Shown here in pieces: positions 21,000 through 32,200 of a stretch of 64,000 nucleotides of DNA. The translations under genes and the position numbers were made by a program. Under the pieces are notes generated by a model, which worked only from the letters and a program-made list of their open reading frames with translations, made no database searches and was not told the DNA's origin. How positions within the stretch are numbered: position 1 is the first letter of the stretch; every line of letters starts with the position of its first letter. Source of the DNA: Anaeramoeba ignava (taxonomy: Eukaryota; Metamonada; Anaeramoebidae); contig JAPDFW010000074.1 of the NCBI GenBank assembly GCA_028826165.1, positions 1-64,000 on the forward strand, read 5' to 3'.

Positions 21000-23900
21000 T
21001 TAAATCATTTCAATTCCTCCTGATTGTTGAAGCTCTTTTTCTTTTTTTTTGATTATACTTTTAATACTCTTTTTTTGTTTCTTCATCAAAACAACAACAA
21101 CAATAATTGCTGCAATAACAACAACTGGAATAACAATTCCCATAACAATTATTGGTGTTTTTGATGAACTAGCACTTGTTTGAGTTGGAATAGAAGGCAC
21201 GAGTGAGGTTGTTGAATTAATTCCTGAATATTCACTTCCAAGACAATTTTCATCAGCTGATGCAACAACCCAAATAGTATATTCTTCTTCTCCATTTAAT
21301 CCTGAGGCTGAATAAAAAGTTGTAGATTTGGGTAAACAGATAGAAACTATTCCATAACGAAATGAATATCTGGCCAATCCAGATGATAAAATCAATGCAT
21401 CCCAAGTGCAAACAAATCCATAATTTATTGAATAACAATTTAATGAAGTAATATTTCCTAATATCACTCTTGTTGAAGTTATTGAACTTGGCAATCCGAA
21501 ATATTGAGGTTCACAATCTGAATCTACACATCCTCGAATTGAAATATTATATTGAACATTCCCTGCTATTTCACTTAATGTTCCAATTACTTCATTTCCA
21601 CTTAAATCAAGAGATGTGAAATTTTGCCAATTTGTTCCATTATCAAGTGAAATTGAATAATTATTAGCATTTGATACTTTTGTGAAATTTAATTCAATTT
21701 CTTCAATTTTGGGAATTGTTTCATAAATTGTTGGAACTTCTAAATTAGAAGTTGTAATTGAAGTTGTTGAGTTAATTCCTGAATATTCACTTCCAAGACA
21801 ATTTTCATCAGCTGATGAATAAACTGAAATTTCATAATATTCTTCGGGAAGTAACAAGGAAATTGAAACACTTGTTGTTAAATTTGTTAAACAAATTGTA
21901 GTTGAATTGTAATTGAATGAATATGCTTGTAATCCAGATGATAAAACCAATGCATCCCAATTACATTCAAACCCAAAAGGTAATGCTGAACAATTTAATG
22001 AAGTAATATTTCCTAATATCACTCTTGTTGAAGTTATTGAACTTGGCAATCCGAAATATTGAGGTTCACAATCTGAATCTACACATCCTCGAATTGAAAT
22101 ATTATATTGAACATTCCCTGCTATTTCACTTAATGTTCCAATTACTTCATTTCCACTTAAATCAAGAGATGTGAAATTTTGCCAATTTGTTCCATTATCA
22201 AGTGAAATTGAATAATTATTAGCATTTGATACTTTTGTGAAATTAAATTCAATTTCTTCAATTTTGGGAATTGTTTCATAAATTGTTGGAGCAATTAAGT
22301 TCCCAGTTGTAATTGAAGTTGTTGTAATGTCTCCACAATTACCATTTGAAGGACATGCTGAAACATTGATTTGATATTCTTGATTTGGGAATTGAGCTTT
22401 GAAATGTTGATTTGTTGAATTTGATTGATAATTTCCTGAATCATCTTGAGAAATTGCTTGATAAGTAAAATTATAATAATCTGGGATTGAACAATTAATT
22501 GGTTGATCCCAACTACAATCAATATCTAATAAATTTGAAATTGAACATGAAAGATTTGGAACTTGGGCAAAAAGTATTGAAATTGATGATTCACAAACTT
22601 CTCCTTTATCATCTCCTTCGCACTCCAATGTTCTACATCCCCAAATTGAAATATTATAATCATATCCACAGTTTATATTCTCCAAAAGATATGAAAGTGA
22701 AGAATTATCAACTGAAAAGAAAGATATTGAATCAGGATCAGATTGATTAAAATAAGAAAGATTATAATGATCAAGATGAGCAACTCCTTCATCAACTTGT
22801 ACATTTGGATAATCCCAATTAGCATTAATTGAATAATCTGAAGGATTTGATAATTGGAAATCTTTTACAGAATCAATTCTTGTTGTTAAATTAATGGAAG
22901 AAGAAGGTTCACCACAGCTCATTGTTTCATTATAACAAGCTCGAATTTGAATTGAATAATATTCATTTCCAGTAATATTATCATAAATGGAAGAATTAAA
23001 TTGTTGATAATAAACATTCCCATCTTCAAGAATTGGAGAATCGATATCAATCCAATCATATCCATAATTAATTTGATATTTCAAAGTTGGAGGAATTTCA
23101 GTTTCATCCCAATAGCAATCAAATGATGAAAAAAAAGATGAGCAATTAAGAATATTAACTTGAGGAATGAGATAATGTTGATAAATAAATCCTTGTTCTC
23201 CATGTTGAGATCCAATAGCAGTAAAATTCTTATAAATTGAAACAGAATATCCAAAATCGGTAACAGAAGATTGAGTGAAAACTTGTACTTCATTCCAAAA
23301 TGTTCCATTATATCTGTAAATGAATCCTTGTTTTGTGTCAATAGCTCCAACAACAAGAGAATCATTATAAACTGAAAGACTCCATCCAAAACTTGAAGAT
23401 CCAGGTCCATTGATAATTTGTTCTTGATTCCAATATGTTTCATTGTATCTGTAAATATATGCTTGTTTTGGACCAGCAGCTCCAATAGCAAGTGCATTTC
23501 CATAAACTGAAACAGAATGACCAAACCAGGATAGTGCTACACTGAAACTTTGCTCTTCATTCCAAAATGTTCCATTATATCTATAAACAAATGCTTGACT
23601 TGTTTGATAAGTTCCTACAGCAATAACATCATCATAAACTGAAACACTCGATCCAAAATTTGTGACTGATTTCGTAATAATTTGTTCTTGATTCCAAAAT
23701 GTTCCATTATATCTATAAACAAATACTCGAGTGTCAGCATAAGTTCCAACAACAGTAACATTTTCATAAATTGAAACAAAATATCCAAATTGTCCAGCAA
23801 CTTGAGAGATCATTTGTTCTTCATTCCAATAAGTTCCATTATATCTGTAAACATCTACTTTATATGCATCCAATCGGTTTCCAATAACAAGAGCATCTTT

Positions 23901-24248
23901 ATAAACTGAAACACTCCATCCAAAATGAGTGCCTGGCTGATAGATATTTTGTTCCAGCTCAAAATTTGTTCCATTATATCTGTAAACAAATACTTGAGCT
24001 ACACCCTCAGCTCCAATAACAAGAACATCTTCATAAACTGAAACAGAGTTTCCAAAATATCCTGAACCTGAATAGTTGTTTATTAAACTCCAAAACCAGC
24101 CTTCGTCTGGAGTAGAATAATATCTTGTTGTTCCTATTTCTGCTTGTATTGTTGATATTAATGATGAAATGGATTTTGGTTGAGTTTGGATTGATTGAAT
24201 TAAGAAAATATTTATAATTAAGAAGAAAAAGAAAATATTTGATTTCAT
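21000..24248 (-). CDS. Integrin-alpha-like surface receptor: FG-GAP propeller, FN3-like domains, TM
   Basis: 1082 residues, one exon. Order: signal peptide (about 1-22); seven FG-GAP repeats (about 50-365; FGNSVSVYEDVLVIGAE, FGWSVSVYKDALVIG and so on, each with VYRYNGT) making one propeller; Cys-containing fibronectin-III-like modules (about 370-1010) with paired Cys such as NCSSFFSSFDCYWDE; one transmembrane helix (about 1031-1055, IVIPVVVIAAIIVVVVLM); and a short basic cytoplasmic tail ending GGIEMI. Many N-glycosylation sequons fit an extracellular position. The propeller-stalk-TM-short-tail plan is that of integrin alpha chains, but no GFFKR motif is seen, so homology versus convergence is open. 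A 555-bp in-frame tandem duplication lies in the stalk. Confidence 0.8.
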   Translation of the reverse strand: MKSNIFFFFLIINIFLIQSIQTQPKSISSLISTIQAEIGTTRYYSTPDEGWFWSLINNYSGSGYFGNSVSVYEDVLVIGAEGVAQVFVYRYNGTNFELEQNIYQPGTHFGWSVSVYKDALVIGNRLDAYKVDVYRYNGTYWNEEQMISQVAGQFGYFVSIYENVTVVGTYADTRVFVYRYNGTFWNQEQIITKSVTNFGSSVSVYDDVIAVGTYQTSQAFVYRYNGTFWNEEQSFSVALSWFGHSVSVYGNALAIGAAGPKQAYIYRYNETYWNQEQIINGPGSSSFGWSLSVYNDSLVVGAIDTKQGFIYRYNGTFWNEVQVFTQSSVTDFGYSVSIYKNFTAIGSQHGEQGFIYQHYLIPQVNILNCSSFFSSFDCYWDETEIPPTLKYQINYGYDWIDIDSPILEDGNVYYQQFNSSIYDNITGNEYYSIQIRACYNETMSCGEPSSSINLTTRIDSVKDFQLSNPSDYSINANWDYPNVQVDEGVAHLDHYNLSYFNQSDPDSISFFSVDNSSLSYLLENINCGYDYNISIWGCRTLECEGDDKGEVCESSISILFAQVPNLSCSISNLLDIDCSWDQPINCSIPDYYNFTYQAISQDDSGNYQSNSTNQHFKAQFPNQEYQINVSACPSNGNCGDITTTSITTGNLIAPTIYETIPKIEEIEFNFTKVSNANNYSISLDNGTNWQNFTSLDLSGNEVIGTLSEIAGNVQYNISIRGCVDSDCEPQYFGLPSSITSTRVILGNITSLNCSALPFGFECNWDALVLSSGLQAYSFNYNSTTICLTNLTTSVSISLLLPEEYYEISVYSSADENCLGSEYSGINSTTSITTSNLEVPTIYETIPKIEEIELNFTKVSNANNYSISLDNGTNWQNFTSLDLSGNEVIGTLSEIAGNVQYNISIRGCVDSDCEPQYFGLPSSITSTRVILGNITSLNCYSINYGFVCTWDALILSSGLARYSFRYGIVSICLPKSTTFYSASGLNGEEEYTIWVVASADENCLGSEYSGINSTTSLVPSIPTQTSASSSKTPIIVMGIVIPVVVIAAIIVVVVLMKKQKKSIKSIIKKKEKELQQSGGIEMI
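21208..22317. repeat. 555-bp in-frame tandem duplication in the receptor stalk
   Basis: GTTGTTGARTTAATTCCTGA begins at 21208 and again at 21763, and the boundary GTTGTTG recurs at 22318, giving two units of exactly 555 bases (185 codons). Most of each unit is nearly identical in DNA, such as GTTCCAATTACTTCATTTCC. About 180 bases in each have diverged, encoding the Cys-rich stretch after NITSLNC. It duplicates a pair of stalk modules. Confidence 0.85.
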
Positions 24249-24839
24249 TTGCTTTTTTTAAAAGAAAAAAAAATTTATTTTTAGTTAATTCATTTTGTTT
24301 TAGGGGGCATAATTTAATAAATAATAAATAATAAAATTTTTCTTACTTTGGTTTTTGTGTTTTTGTGTTTTTTTGTTTTTTTTGGATTTGGTTCTTTTAA
24401 TAACCTAAAAAAGAATTAAAAAGAATTAAAAAGAATTAAAATTAGAAATAAGCAAAATTGATCAATTTTTGTTTTTCTTTATTTAAACTGAAAAATACTT
24501 TATTTATTTCAAAACAAAAAGATCCTAAAAAAAAAAAAAAAAAGAAAAAATGATCGATTTTTATTCTTTTTCAAACTTGATATTTTTCTTAATTTTTTTT
24601 GGTTGAATTAAATAAAAAAGAATAAACAAAACAAAAAATTTTTTTCTTTAATTAAAATTAAAAATAAAAAATAAAAATAAAAATCTTCTCTCATTTTTAA
24701 AAGCTTTGTGTTGTTTTATTTCTTCTTTTATTTCTTCTTTTAAAAATTCTTGTCATTTAAGTTTTTTTTATTTAATTAATCTTAATTCCCAAACTTGATC
24801 ATTTTTCTTAATTATTTTCTTTTTAAAAAAACAAATTTA
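24249..24839. other. AT-rich intergenic DNA, no gene seen
   Basis: It contains a GGGGG-bearing stretch near 24303, short A and T runs and AAGAATTAAAAAGAATTAAA repeats near 24413. No coding or RNA gene is recognised. Confidence 0.5.
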
Positions 24840-25275
24840 TTATTAAAAATAATTTAATGTTTTAGATTTAAATATTTTAAAAATATAAAAATAAAAATAA
24901 TAACTTTTAATTTAATATTTAATTTATAAATTAATTTAAAAATATAATTTAATATTTAATTTTATTATTAAAATAATAATTTAATGTTTTAAATTTAAAT
25001 ATTTTATTATTTAAATATTTAACATAAAAATATAAAAAATAAGAATAAGTTTAATTTAATATTTAATTTATAAATTAATTTAAAAATATAATTTAATATT
25101 TAATTTTATTATTAAAATAATCATTTATTGTTTTAGATTTAAATATTTTATTATTTAAAATATTTAACATAAAAATATAAAAATAAGAATAGATTTAATT
25201 TAATATTTAATTTATAAATTAATTTAAAAAATATAATTTAAATATTTAGTTTCATGTTTTAAAATAATAATTTAT
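24840..25275. repeat. ~137-bp AT-only tandem repeat, family A (3-4 units)
   Basis: The same unit as at 18440 and 20335, degenerating toward the right. The region 25276-25498 is AT-rich upstream sequence of the actin gene with no other feature. Confidence 0.8.
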
Positions 25276-25498
25276 TGTTTTAATTTTGAAAAGAAAAGTA
25301 GGAATAAAATATTTTTAAATAAGAAATTTAAATGGAAATTAAATAATAATAAATAATAAATCAATTTCATTTAATATTTAATTTTATATTTAAATAATTT
25401 TATATTTTAATTTCATTTTGGGATTAATTTTAAGAAAAAAAATTTGTTCTTAATTTGAAAAATATTTTTCATTTTTTTAATCTTTTTTGAATTATTAA

Positions 25499-26625
25499 AT
25501 GGATCTTGATATACAAGCATTTGTAATTGATAATGGATCTGGTATGACAAAAATAGGATTTGCAGGAGATGATGCACCAAGAGCAATTTTCCCATCAATT
25601 GTTGAAAGACCAAGATATACAGGAATTATGATGGGAATGGACATGAGAATAAGTAAATATGTAGGAGAAGAAGCACAATCCAAAAGGGGAATATTAACAT
25701 TAAAATATCCAATAGAACGAGGAATAGTAACAAATTGGGATGATATGGAAAAATTATGGCATCATGCATTTTATAATGAAGTAAAAGTAGCACCTGAAGA
25801 ACATCCAATTTTATTAACTGAAGTTCCATTTAATCCAAAAAACAGAGAGAAAACAACTCAAATAATGTTTGAAACATTTAACATTCCAGCTTTTTATCTT
25901 GCAAATCAATCAGTTTTATCACTTTATGCTTCAGGAATATTAACAGGAATAGTTATTGAATCTGGTGATGGTGTTTCTCATATTGTCCCTATTTATGAAG
26001 GATATACTTTACCTCATGCAATTATGAGAATTGATTTGGCAGGAAGAGATTTGACTGATTATTTAATGAAAATTTTAACAGAAAGAGGATATTCATTTAC
26101 AACAAGTGCTGAAAGAGAAATTGTTAGAGATATCAAAGAAAAACTTTGTTATGTTGCTTTTGATTTTGATGAAGAAATGATCATTTCAAATAAATCTTCT
26201 TCTATTGAGAAAGATTATGAATTACCTGATGGACAAGTTATCACAATTGGAAATGAAAGATTTAGATGTCCAGAAGTTTTGTTTCAACCTTCTTTCTTTG
26301 GAATGGAGCAAAAGGTGTTCATCAAATAACTTATAATTCAATTCTAAAATGTGATAATGATATCAGAAAAGATCTTTATGCAAATATTGTTTTATCAGGT
26401 GGTTCAACAATGTTTCCTGGAATTGAAGAAAGAATTCAAAGAGAAATTAATCAATTAGCTCCTCCTGATATTAATGTTCGTGTTATTGATCCTCCTGAAA
26501 GAAAATATTCTGTTTGGATTGGAGGATCTATTTTGGCTTCTCTTTCTACTTTCCAAAATATGTGGATTTCAAAAGAAGAATATGAAGAATCTGGACCTTT
26601 AATTATTCATAGAAAATGTTTTTGA
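25499..26625 (+). CDS. Actin, somewhat divergent (one-base deletion)
   Basis: It starts [29 protein letters not shown] in the actin pattern. It keeps [66 protein letters not shown] and the [12 protein letters not shown]-terminus. The frame breaks between 26307 and 26308: GGA ATG GA|GCA lacks one base, after which [15 protein letters not shown] continues in the next frame. Repaired length is about 375-376 residues, normal for actin. Divergent spots include the DNase loop ([10 protein letters not shown] instead of HQGVMVGMGQ) and NPKNREK lacking one residue. It could be a variant actin or a pseudogene; strong conservation on both sides of the break favours a read error. Confidence 0.88.
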
Positions 26626-26659
26626 AATCAAAAAATTTTTTCATTTTTTTCATTTCAAA

Positions 26660-27385
26660 ATGGAAAATTATTTAAATTTAGAAAAACTTTCAAATGATTT
26701 AAAAAATTTATTTCAAAATCAAAATCAAAATGAAAATCAAAATCAAAATGAAAGTTATTTTGATTTTCAAATAATTTGTGAACAAAATAAAACTTCATTT
26801 AAAACTCATAAATCAATTCTTTCATCAAGAAGTCAATATTTTAAATCTCTTTTTAATTCAAAAATGAAAGAATATCAAGAAAATAAATTAATTCTAAAAG
26901 ATGTTTCAAGTTCAATTCTATCTTCAATTTTGAATTATTTTTATTCAGGAAAAATTGAAATTAATTTAGAAAATGCAATTCAAATTTTAATTTTTTCATC
27001 AAAATATTTAATTGATGAATTAATTCAATTTTCATCAAATTTTATCAAAAAGAATTTACAATTTGAAACTATTATTGATATTCTTAAATTATCTGAATCA
27101 ATGAACTTAAATCAATTAACAGATTCTTGTTATAAATTTATTTCACAAAATTTTGAAGAATTTTCTAAAACTTCATTTTTTCTTGAACTTGAAGAAAATC
27201 ATTTAAATTCAATTTTATCAAATGATGAAATTCCAATAAATGAATTTGAACTTTTTCAAATGATCAAAAAAAAAAGAAATGCAAAATTATTTTGTGATTT
27301 TTTTTCTTTCTTAATTTGGATTTCAAAAAAAATGTTAAAACTGAATCAAATTTCTGATTATTTGTGTTGGGTTTGGAGAATTTGA
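26660..27385 (+). pseudogene. Truncated copy of the BTB-BACK-TLD gene
   Basis: From its 5' flank (TTTTTTCATTTTTTTCATTT) to codon ~200 this copy is almost identical in DNA to the full gene at 35470. It encodes the BTB domain (FDFQIICEQNKTSFKTHKSI, SSRSQYFKSLF) and start of BACK (IDILKLSESMNLNQL). After ELFQ at about 27258 the similarity ends; about 42 unrelated residues follow (MIKKKRNAKLFCDF) and no TLD domain. It starts only 34 bases after the actin stop and ends one base before the convergent RCC1-BTB gene. It could still yield a short BTB protein, but it looks like a broken duplicate. Confidence 0.7.
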
Positions 27386-27386
27386 T

Positions 27387-29165
27387 TTAATTCATTCTAA
27401 ATTGAGGATCATAAATTTCTTCATATAATTCATTCGCTAAATCTGCTAAATTTGGGTTTGATTGATTAAATTGAAAATAATCAATTGCTTTATCTAATTC
27501 TTTAATTGTTTCTTTTGTAATTTCAATTCCTTCTTGAATTTGATTTGAATAAACCCAATATTTCAAAATTTGGAATGCTTGATCACTTATTCCACTCAAA
27601 TCGGAAACTTTATTTGAGGTATCATTTGTTACTGTCAAAAACATGGATCTGAATAAATCACTTCTGGCTATCAAAATTAATTTATGGAATTTGATTTCTT
27701 CTGCATTTTTCTCAATAATGAAATCTTTGGTCGATTCATCATAATACATTTCTTCCATCGTTTCTCCTATTGATTCATATAAATTAAATTCGAATTGAAC
27801 TTCTTCTTTTAATTTTTGTGATTCAATTTTGATATTTCCGTAGATTAATTCAAATATTTGATTAGCTTCTTCAAAGGTTTTTTTTGAAATTAATTGTTTA
27901 AATTCTTCCATTTGACTCCCAATTCTGAAATAAACAATTAATTTATGTGCTTCAATCATTTCTCCATTAACTGTAGGAAAAGAAATATCACAAAATTCTT
28001 TCCTTCTGTAAAATTCAATTAGATCTTCTTCAAGACTTGAATAAAAAGATGAATAAAGAAACGAGGCTTCATTTCCACAATAAATATGGTAATTGGATAT
28101 ATCATATAATATTTCTGGAAGGTCAATATAAAATATTGTAAATTGAAATTTATTTAGTGTTTTTTTGATTGGATGCTTTACACTTTCTCCAAATCCGAGC
28201 AGCTTTCCATTTGTTGTTAATACTAATGTATGATATCGCCCCACTGAAATGGTATCAATATCATTATTTTCAAATAAGGGATATTTCAATTCAGTAAATT
28301 CTCTTGTAAGTTTTTTATTTTTTTGTCCAAGTCCATTGCACATATAATGGCCGCATGAATATAATTTTCTTTTTTGATTTTCATCTTCAATCAGCATAAT
28401 TGAATGAAATATCCCCATTTGAATATCAATTATTTTTCCTTTCGGGATATTTTTAACTTGTAATAGTTGTGTGATTTTTGATACTTCTCTTATTCCTAAT
28501 CCAAGTTGTCCGAAATCATTAGATCCACATGAAAACAATTCATGATTTAAAGTTGTAAGAAAAACCCCTTCTGAATTACTTCCTGAAAATATTTTAGAAA
28601 CATTTCTCATCATTAAAATGGGAATTGGTGTTTTTTTCAATTTGAAATAATCATATCCAAGTTGTCCAAATTGGTTTGAACCCATTCCAAGAGCATTTTC
28701 ATTTGAACTTAATAAATAAACAGAATCTTTTCCACAAACAATGTCTTTGATCATTCTATCATTTGAATCTTGAATTAGCGATGAAACATTACTAAATTTA
28801 TTTGGATTTGTGGATTTGATTTCTTTCCCTTTCACATATACATCGCCTTCCAAAGTTAAAATTGATTCGATATATCCTCCAACAGTGACTTTTTTGATTT
28901 CAATCCCTTTTTTAATTTCAATTTTTTGTATTTTTTCATTTTCATTTTCTCTTTTTGAATCTATCAACTTTGAATTTAATTGTTCAAATAATTCTCCATT
29001 TTGATAAAGGAAATTTTTGAAACGAGTTGAAGTATTGATTTGTTTAATTTGAAATTCATTTCGATTTTCATTTTCATTTTCATTTTCATTTTCATTTTGA
29101 GGTTGAGATTCAATTGGTTCCATTCTAATCTTTTGAAAAGGATTAAAAATGTTTGAAGGAAACAT
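27387..29165 (-). CDS. RCC1-repeat protein with two BTB domains
   Basis: 592 residues, no intron. After a Glu/Asn-rich leader come RCC1-type propeller repeats (about 80-360) with LGMGSNQFGQLGYD, LFSCGSNDFGQLGLG, LYSCGHYMCNGLGQ and VGRYHTLVLTTNGKLLGFG. Two BTB folds follow: one near 370-440 (CDISFPTVNGEMIEAHKLIV) and one near 465-560 (KDFIIEKNAEEIKFHKLILI, ARSDLFRSMFL). RCC1-BTB proteins in animals are putative CUL3 adaptors, and several amoebae have many. The target here is unknown. The start at 29165 is the first ATG; the second in-frame ATG, 14 codons on, would also keep all domains. It is transcribed in the same direction as the armadillo gene upstream of it, with 116 bases between them. 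Confidence 0.85.
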   Translation of the reverse strand: MFPSNIFNPFQKIRMEPIESQPQNENENENENENRNEFQIKQINTSTRFKNFLYQNGELFEQLNSKLIDSKRENENEKIQKIEIKKGIEIKKVTVGGYIESILTLEGDVYVKGKEIKSTNPNKFSNVSSLIQDSNDRMIKDIVCGKDSVYLLSSNENALGMGSNQFGQLGYDYFKLKKTPIPILMMRNVSKIFSGSNSEGVFLTTLNHELFSCGSNDFGQLGLGIREVSKITQLLQVKNIPKGKIIDIQMGIFHSIMLIEDENQKRKLYSCGHYMCNGLGQKNKKLTREFTELKYPLFENNDIDTISVGRYHTLVLTTNGKLLGFGESVKHPIKKTLNKFQFTIFYIDLPEILYDISNYHIYCGNEASFLYSSFYSSLEEDLIEFYRRKEFCDISFPTVNGEMIEAHKLIVYFRIGSQMEEFKQLISKKTFEEANQIFELIYGNIKIESQKLKEEVQFEFNLYESIGETMEEMYYDESTKDFIIEKNAEEIKFHKLILIARSDLFRSMFLTVTNDTSNKVSDLSGISDQAFQILKYWVYSNQIQEGIEITKETIKELDKAIDYFQFNQSNPNLADLANELYEEIYDPQFRMN

Positions 29166-29281
29166 TGTGATATCAAATTGCCAAATATCATTTGGTTTTT
29201 CTTTTAATTTTTCTATTATTTTTTTTCAAAAAAAATTTCAAGTGATTAAGAGGTGATTTGATAGAAAAAAGATTTTTTTGG

Positions 29282-32200
29282 TTATATTTTGAATTTACCC
29301 TTTTTCAATTTTTTGATTCTTTCGATCCAAATATCAATTTTTGACGGAAAACTTGGAAGATCAAAAAATCGAGATTCGTATTGTTTCAGTTGTTCAATCG
29401 CCTCAAATCCTTTAGCTTTAATTAATTCAATTTGATTCTCTAGTGTTAATTTCAGTTTTTTTTTTCATCCCAAATTACTTCTCTTTGATTCTGTAATTTT
29501 TTATTTTTTTTTGAATTGATTACCATCTGAAAGACTAATATTCATTAGCGCTCGGAATCCAACCCTTTGGATTTGGATGGCACCTGGGAAATTATCCATT
29601 GATTTTATTATTGTTTCAATTCCTTTTTGTGTTCGAATTTCAATTTTCTTTTCTAAATTTTTTTTTGAAAGAAATCCTCATGATAATTCAATTTTCTTAT
29701 GTTTTTTGCTCGAAAAAAATCTTTTTACCTTCATGAGAAGAAGAATAATGAAATAAAGCTAAACATCCAGAACGTTGAATATCTTGATCAATTGGGAAAT
29801 TATTCATTGATTTGATAATAGTTTGAATTCCTTTTAATTTTCCAATTTCATCCCTATTTTCTGTTTTTATTTTGATTTTATTATTTATTACACAAAAAAA
29901 AAGGAAATTAAATCAAAATCAATTTTAAGTTTTGTTGAAATATAATTTTGAAATTTGAAATTTTGTTTTCATTAAAATTTACCTTCATTATAAACAGAAA
30001 TATTTGCTAAAGCTGAGCATCCATATTTTTGAATATCTTGATCGATTGGGAAATTATTCATTGATTTGATAATAATTTCAATTCCTTTTAATTTTACAGC
30101 TTCATTTACATTTCCTGATTTTATTTTGATTTTATTATTTATTACACAAAAAAAAAGGAAATTAAATCAAAATCAATTTTAAGTTTTGTTGAAATATAAT
30201 TTTGAGATTTGAAATTTTCTTTTCATTAAAATTTACCTTCATTATAAGCAGAAATGATCGCTAAAGTTAAACATCCATATTTTTGAATATCTTGATTAAT
30301 TGGGAAATTATTCATTGATTTGATAATAATTTCAATTCCTTTTAATTTTCCAATTTCATTTACATTTTCTGATTTATATTTTGATTTTATTATTTATTAC
30401 ACAAAAAAAAGGAAATTAAATCAAAATCAATTTTAAGTTTTTTTGAAATATAATTTTGAAATTTGAAATTTTCTTTTTATTAAAATTTACCTTCATTATG
30501 AGCAGAAATATTTGCTAAAGCTAAGCATCCAGAATGTTGAATATCTTGATTAATTGGGAAATTATTCATTAATTTGATAATAATTTCAATTCCTTTTAAT
30601 TTCCTAATTTCATTTTGATTTTCTGTTTTTATTTTTATTTTATTATTTATTACACAAAAAAAAGGAAATTAAATCAAAATCAATTTTAAGTTTTGTTGAA
30701 ATATAATTTTGAAATTTGAAATTTTCTTTTTATTAAAATTTACCTTCATTATTGTGAGCAATATTCCCTAAAGCTCCTGATCCATATTTTTGAATATCTT
30801 GATTAATTGGGAAATCATTCATTGATTTGATAATAATTTCAATCCCTTTTAATTTTCCAATTTCATTCGTATTTTCTGTTTTTATTTTGATTTTATTATT
30901 TATTACACAAAAAAAAAAGGAAATTAAATCAAAATCAATTTTAAGTTTTGTTGAAATATAATTTTGAAATTTGAAATTTTCTTTTCATTAAAATTTACCT
31001 TCATTATAAGCAGAAATGATCGCTAAAGTTAAACATCCATATTTTTGAATATCTTGATTAATTGAGAAATCATTCATTAATTTGATAATAATTTCAATTC
31101 CTTTTAATTTCCTAATTTCATTTTGATTTTCTGTTTTTATTTTGATTTTATTATTTATTACACAAAAAAAAGGAAATTAAATCAAAATAATTAGTTTTTT
31201 TGAAATGAAATTTTGAAATTTGAAATTTTGTTTTCATTAAAATTTACCTTCATTGTTGTCAGCAATATTTGCTAAAGCTAAGCATACATATTTTTGAATA
31301 TCTTGATTAATTGGGAAATTATTCATTAATTTGATAATAATTTCAATTCCTTTTAATTTCCTAATTTCATTTTGATTTTCTGTTTTTATTTTGATTTTAT
31401 TATTTATTACACAAAAAAAAGGAAATTAAATCAAAATTAATTAATTTTGAAATGAAATTTTGAAATTTGAAATTTTGTTTTCATTAAAATTTACCTTCAT
31501 TGTTGTGAGCAATATTTGCTAAAGCTGAACATCCAAAATGTTGAATATCTTGATCAATTGGGAAATTATTCATTGATTTAATAACAATTTCAATCCCTTT
31601 TAATTTCCTAATTTCATTTGCATTTTCTGATTTATTTTGATTTTATTATTTATTACACAAAAAAAAAAGGAAATTAAATCAAAATCAATTTTAAGTTTTG
31701 TTGAAATATAATTTTGAAATTTGAAATTTTGTTTTCATTAAAATTTACCTTCATTATAAGTAGAAATAATTGCTAAAGTTAAACATCCATATTTTTGAAT
31801 AATTTGATTAATTGGGAAATTATTCATTGATTTGATAATAGTTTGAATTCCTCTTAATTTTACAATTTCATTTACATTTTCTGATTTATTTTTATTTTAT
31901 TATTTATTACACAAAAAAAAGGAAATTAAATCAAAGTTAATTATTTTTGAAATGAAATTTTGAAATATGAAATTTTGTTTTCAATAAAATTTACCTTCAT
32001 TATGAGTAGAAATAATCGCTAAAGCTGAACATCCATTTTGTTGAATACCTTGATTGATTGGGAAATTATTCATTGATTTGATAATAATTTCAATCCCTCT
32101 TGATTTTACAGTTTCATTTACATTTTCTGTTTTTATTTTGATTTTATTATTTATTACACAAAAAAAAGGAAATTAAATCAAAGTTAATTATTTTTGAAAT

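Noticed and set aside
27258-27385. A new C-terminal domain in the truncated BTB copy
   Set aside because: The ~42 residues after the break have no recognisable pattern and end one base before a convergent gene, so they look like read-through of unrelated DNA.
29440-29490. A frameshift in the last armadillo exon, using the ACAG acceptor at 29491
   Set aside because: That acceptor leads to an in-frame TGA. Using the TAG acceptor at 29440-29441 restores the frame and the repeat pattern (ENQIELIKAKG), so no frameshift is needed.
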